Source: Collinsella sp. (GTDB taxonomy: Bacteria > Actinomycetota > Coriobacteriia > Coriobacteriales > Coriobacteriaceae). From it: a stretch of DNA of 64,000 bases. Both the position numbers and the translations under genes were made by a program. The stretch is taken from contig DXLX01000015.1 in NCBI GenBank assembly GCA_019414515.1, forward strand, positions 62,001 to 126,000. The letters are read 5' to 3'. A model generated the notes under the pieces. That model saw only the letters and a list, made by a program, of their open reading frames with translations, made no database searches and was not told the origin of the DNA. Shown here piece after piece: positions 59,762-64,000 of the stretch (position 1 is the stretch's first letter; each line of letters opens with the position of its first letter).

Positions 59762-60397
59762 CTAGTCACGCAGGATGATGTCCATGGCGAGCATCAGGTT
59801 GCGCTCGTCGATGGCAAACGGGGCGGCTTCGCGCGTCTTGGGCTTGGCGCAAAACGCGATGCCCGTGCCCGCAGCCTGAATCATGGGGATGTCGTTGGCG
59901 CCGTCGCCGATTGCCACGGTATGGGCCATGTCGACACCGCACTCAACTGCCCAGTCCAGCAGCTGGATGAGCTTGGACTCCTTGGTCACAATGTTGGCAG
60001 CCAACTTACCGGTGAGCTTGCCGTCCACGACCTCCAAGCGGTTAGCCAGGCAAAAGTCGATGCCCGCGGCGGCCACGATCTTATCGGCGACCTCGTGGAA
60101 GCCGCCGCTTACCACGCCGACCTTCCAGCCCTTGCTGTGCGCCGAGCGCACAAGCTCCAGCGCGCCGGGGGTAAACGTCACGCGCTCAAAGGTGCGCTCG
60201 AACACGCTCTCGTCCAAGCCGGCAAGCAGCCCCACGCGCTCCTCGAGCGCCTGCTTAAAGTCGAGCCCGCCGCGCATGGCGCGCTCAGTGATCTGCGCCA
60301 CTTGCTCGCCTACGCCGGCCTCCTCGCCCAACAGGTCGATAACTTCCTGGTTGATGAGCGTGGAGTCGATATCCATAACGATGAGGCGTGCAGTCAT
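59762..60397 (-). CDS. serB: Phosphoserine phosphatase
   Basis: 211 aa HAD-family enzyme. MDIDSTLINQEVIDLLGEEA has the nucleophile Asp9 and acid/base Asp11; SGGFHEVAD and GDGANDIPMIQAAGTGIAF complete the active site. It makes serine from phosphoserine. The ATG at 60397 follows GAAAGG; the frame could extend 23 residues further but without support. It lacks the N-terminal ACT domain found in E. coli SerB relatives in actinomycetes. Confidence 0.92.
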   Translation of the reverse strand: MTARLIVMDIDSTLINQEVIDLLGEEAGVGEQVAQITERAMRGGLDFKQALEERVGLLAGLDESVFERTFERVTFTPGALELVRSAHSKGWKVGVVSGGFHEVADKIVAAAGIDFCLANRLEVVDGKLTGKLAANIVTKESKLIQLLDWAVECGVDMAHTVAIGDGANDIPMIQAAGTGIAFCAKPKTREAAPFAIDERNLMLAMDIILRD

Positions 60398-60653
60398 GGC
60401 GGGCCTTTCCGAGTGCAGTTGTATTGGGGCACATTGTCGCACGTCGCAAGCCTGGGCGACGGCCACGGTGCGTCAATTGTTTCGTCTCCGTCAAGTCTTT
60501 GGGCAAGAGCTACTTTTTCGCGGCACATCGACGCGGGTGCGATAAGATAGAACGCCATGTCCGGCTGCGCGGTTTACGCAGGCTGGGCAAATCTGTACGA
60601 CGCCGCCCGGAACGACACGGGGCGGCACAGATCCATAAAGGAGGATCACTGGT

Positions 60654-62441
60654 ATGAGCCAGACCCGTCCCATCGACGAGCATTCCATGCACACCCGTAC
60701 CTGCGGCGAGCTTCGCTTCGAGAACGTGGGCGAAGAGGTCACCCTCACCGGTTGGGTGAGCCGTCGCCGCGACCACGGCGGCCTTATCTTCTGCGACCTT
60801 CGCGACCGCGAGGGCATTACGCAGCTCACCTTCGACCCCGAGCACTCCGATGGCGATGCCTTTAAGATCGCCGAGACCATGCGTCCCGAGTGGCCCATCA
60901 AGATTCACGGCGTCGTGCGCGCCCGTGGCGAGGAGACCACCAACACCAAGCTCGCGACCGGCGAGATCGAGGTCCTGACCGACCACGCCGAGGTGCTCAA
61001 CACGTCCGTCACCCCGCCGTTCCAGATCGAGGACGGCATCGAGACCAGCGAGGACACTCGCCTGCGCTATCGCTATCTGGACCTCCGCCGTCCCGAGATG
61101 ATGGCCAACCTCAAGCTGCGCTCCGACTTTACCTTTGCCATTCGCGAGGCGCTGCACAACCGTGAGTTCATGGAGGTCGAGACGCCCTCCCTGTTCAAGT
61201 CCACTCCCGAGGGCGCCCGCGACTTCATCGTCCCCAGCCGCATCCAGCCGGGCAACTTCTACGCCCTGCCGCAGTCCCCGCAGCTCCTGAAGCAGCTGCT
61301 CATGGTCGGTGGCGTCGAGCGCTACTACCAGGTTGCCAAGTGCTTCCGCGACGAGGACCTGCGTGCCGACCGTCAGCCCGAGTTCACCCAGGTCGATATC
61401 GAGATGTCCTTCGTGGACCAGAACGATGTCATGAGCGCGCTCGAAGAGGTTCTTGCCGATGCCTTCGGTCGCATGGGTGTCGAGATGCCCACGCCGCTGC
61501 GTCGCATGGACTACTGGGATGCCATGGACACCTATGGCTCCGACAAGCCCGATACCCGCTATGGCATGCACCTGGTCGACCTGACCGACATCTTTGCCAA
61601 CTCCAAGTTCAAGGTCTTCGCGACCGCTGCGAACGAGGAGGGCTCTGTCGTCAAGGCCATCAACGCCAAGGGCGCCGGTGCCTGGGCGCGTGCCAAGATC
61701 GATAAGCTCGCCGGCGTGGCCTCCACGTTTGGCGCCAAGGGCCTGGCCTGGATCGCCTTCCGCGAGGACGGTTCCATCAACAGCCCCATCGTCAAGTTCT
61801 TCTCGGACGAGGAGATGGCGGCTCTGCGCGAGCGCATGGACGTCGAGCCCGGCGACCTTGTGATGTTTGCCGCCGGCCCGCGCCTGCTCTCTGATGAGAT
61901 CCTGGGCGGTATGCGTTCGCACATGGCCAATGCGCTCGAGATCAAGCGCGAGGGTCACGACTTCCTGTGGGTCGTCAACTTCCCGCTGTTCCATTGGGAC
62001 GAGGATCGCAAGGCCTATGCTGCCGAGCATCAGCCCTTTACCCTGCCGACCGAGACCGACATCGCCAAGATCGAGGCCGATCCGCTGGCAGCCGGTTCGT
62101 GCACCTACGACTTTGTCATGGACGGCTTTGAGGCCGGCGGCGGCGGTATGCGTATCCACAACGCCGAGATGCAGATGTCCATGCTCAAGCTCCTGGGCTT
62201 TACCGAGGAGCGCGCCGAGTCTCAGTTTGGCTTCCTCATGGAGGCCCTCAAGTTTGGTGCGCCCCCGATGGGCGGTTTCGCTCTGGGTCTGGACCGCGTG
62301 TGCATGCTGCTCACCGGTTCCGACTCCATCCGCGACGTCATGGCGTTCCCCAAGACGGCCAGCGGCTCCGACCTTATGTCGGGCGCTCCGAGTGCCGTTA
62401 GCGGCGCCCAGCTCAAGGACGTCAGTCTGCGCCTGATGTAG
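60654..62441 (+). CDS. aspS: Aspartyl-tRNA synthetase
   Basis: 595 aa bacterial-type class II enzyme. N-terminal OB domain (VTLTGWVSRRRDHGGLIFCDLRDR), motif 2 (CFRDEDLRADRQPEFTQVD), the large GAD insertion (about 295-420), and motif 3 (GGFALGLDRVCMLL). AAAGGAGG stands ten bases before the ATG. No T-box structure was seen in the leader. Whether it also charges tRNA-Asn cannot be told from the sequence alone. Confidence 0.96.
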   Translation: MSQTRPIDEHSMHTRTCGELRFENVGEEVTLTGWVSRRRDHGGLIFCDLRDREGITQLTFDPEHSDGDAFKIAETMRPEWPIKIHGVVRARGEETTNTKLATGEIEVLTDHAEVLNTSVTPPFQIEDGIETSEDTRLRYRYLDLRRPEMMANLKLRSDFTFAIREALHNREFMEVETPSLFKSTPEGARDFIVPSRIQPGNFYALPQSPQLLKQLLMVGGVERYYQVAKCFRDEDLRADRQPEFTQVDIEMSFVDQNDVMSALEEVLADAFGRMGVEMPTPLRRMDYWDAMDTYGSDKPDTRYGMHLVDLTDIFANSKFKVFATAANEEGSVVKAINAKGAGAWARAKIDKLAGVASTFGAKGLAWIAFREDGSINSPIVKFFSDEEMAALRERMDVEPGDLVMFAAGPRLLSDEILGGMRSHMANALEIKREGHDFLWVVNFPLFHWDEDRKAYAAEHQPFTLPTETDIAKIEADPLAAGSCTYDFVMDGFEAGGGGMRIHNAEMQMSMLKLLGFTEERAESQFGFLMEALKFGAPPMGGFALGLDRVCMLLTGSDSIRDVMAFPKTASGSDLMSGAPSAVSGAQLKDVSLRLM

Positions 62442-62464
62442 GGAAGCGGCTACATATTGCCTGT

Positions 62465-62499
62465 AACGAGGGAAGGACGCGTGCCTTCCCTCGTTTTTT
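62465..62499 (+). terminator. Terminator of aspS
   Basis: AACGAGGGAAGG (62465-62476) and CCTTCCCTCGTT (62484-62495) form a perfect 12-bp stem with TTTTTT. Confidence 0.95.
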
Positions 62500-62584
62500 G
62501 TGAGACGGGGGTGCGCCGGTAACGTACAATAACTACCACGTGGCTGGGTTTGCCGGCCGAATGTGCGATGTCGTGGGAGGGGAC

Positions 62585-62833
62585 ATGGTCGAGTTTACGA
62601 AGACGATTAAAGATCCGTTGGGACTGCATGCCCGCCCGGTTGCGCTGCTCTATGACATCATTGCCAAGCATCGTAGCGACGTGTCGGTCAGCATCGGCGA
62701 TCGCCACACGGATGGCCGCGATGTTATGGGCCTCATGGCTCTCTACGGCGAGTGCGGCGAGAACATCATCTTCCGCGTTTCGGGTGTGGATGAGGCCTCC
62801 TGCGTCACGTCGATCAGAAACCTCTCGCTCTAA
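62585..62833 (+). CDS. ptsH: Phosphocarrier protein HPr with Asp at the regulatory position 46
   Basis: 82 aa. GLHARP carries the PTS phosphorylation site His15. At position 46, where Gram-positive HPr has the Ser that HPr kinase modifies (KSIMGVM), this protein has RDVMGLM, i.e. Asp46. It passes phosphate from enzyme I to sugar-specific EIIA. An Asp would mimic or remove the regulatory phosphorylation. The ATG at 62585 follows GGGAGGGG. It stands alone with no ptsI next to it. Confidence 0.9.
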   Translation: MVEFTKTIKDPLGLHARPVALLYDIIAKHRSDVSVSIGDRHTDGRDVMGLMALYGECGENIIFRVSGVDEASCVTSIRNLSL

Positions 62834-62841
62834 CCTCAACA

Positions 62842-62874
62842 ATGCAACAAAGGGGACAGTCCCCTTTGTTGCAT
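62842..62874. repeat. Palindrome after HPr
   Basis: ATGCAACAAAGGGGA (62842-62856), loop CAG, TCCCCTTTGTTGCAT (62860-62874): a perfect 15-bp stem. Confidence 0.85.
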
Positions 62875-62888
62875 AAATTGGTATGACA

Positions 62889-62930
62889 AGGCACCGCAAA
62901 GAGATGGTCTTTGCGGTGCCTCTTTTGTTT
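62889..62930 (+). terminator. Terminator after HPr
   Basis: GGCACCGCAAAG (62890-62901) and CTTTGCGGTGCC (62909-62920), then TCTTTTGTTT. Confidence 0.88.
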
Positions 62931-62973
62931 CATATAGGAAACTTTTTCGAAATCTGAATAGGGACCCTTTCCA

Positions 62974-63027
62974 AAAAGTTAACCACGTGCTAGTTTACTA
63001 AAGCGAACATAGACGTGGTTAACTTTT
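62974..63027. repeat. Inverted repeat upstream of feoA
   Basis: AAAAGTTAACCACGT (62974-62988) and ACGTGGTTAACTTTT (63013-63027) are perfect 15-bp arms with a 24-bp loop. It ends 42 bases before feoA, so it could be a palindromic module, a terminator or an operator. Confidence 0.75.
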
Positions 63028-63069
63028 ATCGCGTCGATGTTGAGGACGAACTGACGTTAGGAGCCACTC

Positions 63070-63312
63070 ATGTCTTGCGGACCGCAGATGCCGGCCATGC
63101 CGCTTTCGATGGTAAAAGCGGGCGAAACCGTGCGCGTGTCTCGTGTAAAGGGCAATGAGGACATGAAGCACCACCTCAAGGACCTCGGCTTTGTCGAGGG
63201 CAACGAAATCCACGTGGTGAGCTCGAGTGGCGCCAATATCATCGTCACGGTGCTGGGCGCACGCTTTGGCATCGATTCCAAAGTTGCCATGCACATCATG
63301 ACCGTCGGTTAG
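63070..63312 (+). CDS. feoA: FeoA family protein, first copy
   Basis: 80 aa SH3-like protein. Family blocks: AGETVRVSRVKGNEDMKHHL, KDLGFVEGNEIHVVSSSGA, ILGARFGID. FeoA binds the FeoB ferrous iron transporter in the cytoplasm and supports its action. TAGGAG precedes the ATG by six bases. Followed by a second FeoA and FeoB. Confidence 0.92.
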   Translation: MSCGPQMPAMPLSMVKAGETVRVSRVKGNEDMKHHLKDLGFVEGNEIHVVSSSGANIIVTVLGARFGIDSKVAMHIMTVG

Positions 63313-63352
63313 TCGACGGAATTTCTGTACGCACTGAAAGGGGGACAAGTAA

Positions 63353-63574
63353 ATGAAGACGTTGGGTGACGTTAAGGTGGGCGAGAGCTCCACCATCGTC
63401 AAGCTTCACGGTGAGGGTGCGCTTCGCCGCCACCTTATGGACCTGGGGCTTATCAAGGGCACTTCGTTCAAGGTCGTGAAGGTTGCACCGCTCGGTGATC
63501 CGGTCGAGATCAACGTGCGCGGCTACGAGCTTTCCATCCGCAAGGAGGAGGCGGCCGTCGTCGAGGTTCAGTAA
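63353..63574 (+). CDS. feoA: FeoA family protein, second copy
   Basis: 73 aa. LGDVKVGESSTIVKLHGEGA, RRHLMDLGLIKGTSFKVVK and GDPVEINVRGYELSIRKEEA are the full FeoA pattern. Shorter and only distantly similar to the first copy. AAGGGGG precedes the ATG. Tandem FeoA genes before feoB are known in several Gram-positives. Confidence 0.92.
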   Translation: MKTLGDVKVGESSTIVKLHGEGALRRHLMDLGLIKGTSFKVVKVAPLGDPVEINVRGYELSIRKEEAAVVEVQ

Positions 63575-63605
63575 GGACTTGCGGCGCATATTTTTGCAGA
63601 TAAAG

Positions 63606-63624
63606 TTAGGTTTTTCTAACTTAA
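63606..63624. promoter_or_regulatory. DtxR/IdeR-type metal regulator box between feoA and feoB
   Basis: TTAGGTTTTTCTAACTTAA matches the DtxR/IdeR 19-bp consensus TTAGGTTAGGCTAACCTAA at most positions and is symmetric (AAGTTAG...CTAACTT). It lies 74 bases before feoB, which suggests separate iron control of feoB. Confidence 0.65.
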
Positions 63625-63697
63625 TGCAGCATCTTTGAAGCACATTATCCAGCCTGCGCGGAGAAAGCAGCGCAGGCACACAAGGAAGAAGGATTGA

Positions 63698-64000
63698 ATG
63701 GCGGATTCTCAGATCCATGTCGCGCTGGCGGGTAACCCCAACTGCGGCAAGACCACGCTTTTCAACCTGATCACCGGCGCCAACGGCTACGTTGGCAACT
63801 GGCCCGGCGTCACGGTTGAGAAAAAGGAGGCCAAGCTCCTAAGCGACAAGAACGTCACCATTACGGACCTCCCCGGCATCTACTCGCTTTCCCCCTACAG
63901 CCCCGAGGAGCAGTGCTCGCGCGACTACCTCATGAGCGGCGAGCCCGATGTGGTCGTCCAGGTTGTCGATGCCACCAACCTCGAGCGCAACCTGTACCTG
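63698..64000 (+). CDS. feoB: Ferrous iron transporter FeoB, N-terminal 101 residues (runs off the right edge)
   Basis: The G domain begins HVALAGNPNCGKTTLFN (G1, residues 12-19), with GYVGNWPGVTVEKKEA (G2 region) and DLPGIYSLSPYSPEE (G3). FeoB takes up Fe2+ through the membrane with GTPase control. AAGGAAGAAGG precedes the ATG at 63698. The rest of the G domain and the membrane part lie outside the window. Confidence 0.95.
   Translation, partial: MADSQIHVALAGNPNCGKTTLFNLITGANGYVGNWPGVTVEKKEAKLLSDKNVTITDLPGIYSLSPYSPEEQCSRDYLMSGEPDVVVQVVDATNLERNLYL

Noticed and set aside
60398..60653. T-box leader upstream of aspS (also considered for metG, serS and hisS)
   Set aside because: The conserved AGGGUGGNACCGCG sequence was not found in the leaders.

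Overview
The window reads as chromosomal DNA of a high-GC, Gram-positive, anaerobic gut-type actinobacterium of the class Coriobacteriia, most likely Collinsella or a close relative. This is an inference from gene content and style: frequent GTG/TTG starts, strong GGAGG ribosome binding sites, a monoderm Tad pilus operon with no secretin, a nickel lactate racemase system, HPr, FeoAAB, and cps-type tyrosine phosphoregulation. No phage, CRISPR array, insertion sequence or transposase was seen.

Layout. 1-186 is the 5' end of pyruvate kinase on the minus strand. 187-3310 holds a structured leader and a Ca2+-type P-type ATPase. 3552-4736 is rsgA. 4989-14588 is a tightly overlapping Tad/Flp pilus operon (cpaB, tadZ, tadA, tadB, tadC, flp-like pilins, TadE/TadG-like pseudopilins, a DUF192 gene). 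14647-23659 is mostly housekeeping: an RHH protein, tRNA-Phe, a GH5-like protein, rsmI, metG, ksgA, tatD, tRNA-Leu, an SPFH protein, rlmH and proC. 23818-29811 carries a 57-aa membrane protein, serS, an unknown gene behind an SOS-box-like site, three tRNA-Arg(ACG) genes, an 813-aa TPR-like protein and tRNA-Ser. 29872-36569 is a cell-envelope and phosphate signalling block: D,D-carboxypeptidase divergent from a VanRS-like pair, then pstB and a PhoBR-like pair. 36765-38828 is a Wzz/BY-kinase/PHP-phosphatase trio. 38868-48062 has a GNAT protein, htpG, two tandem YhgE/Pip membrane proteins and an EamA permease. 48178-54593 has an M20 peptidase, a broken MFS gene, hisS and ppc. 55060-60397 is the lactate racemase region: larA and larD rightward; serB, larB, larC and a TetR regulator leftward. 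60654-64000 is aspS, HPr, two feoA genes and the start of feoB.

The most unusual content is intergenic. Three different tRNA genes (Leu, Arg, Ser) are each followed by an insert of about 190 bp. It begins with an inverted copy of that tRNA's own T-arm, continues with a related hairpin-rich core, and ends with a second copy of the tRNA 3' end plus its terminator. Separately, long palindromes sit in many gene junctions. Two share a 68-69 nt core but carry completely different, perfect 29-bp arms.

Single-gene oddities include a GH5-like protein whose NEP motif reads DTP, a LarD-like channel with NQA in place of the second NPA box, a LarC without a LarC2 part, HPr with Asp at position 46, a TadE-like gene whose natural start is thrown out of frame by a short GC run, and a P-type ATPase leader with mutually exclusive hairpins covering the ribosome binding site.
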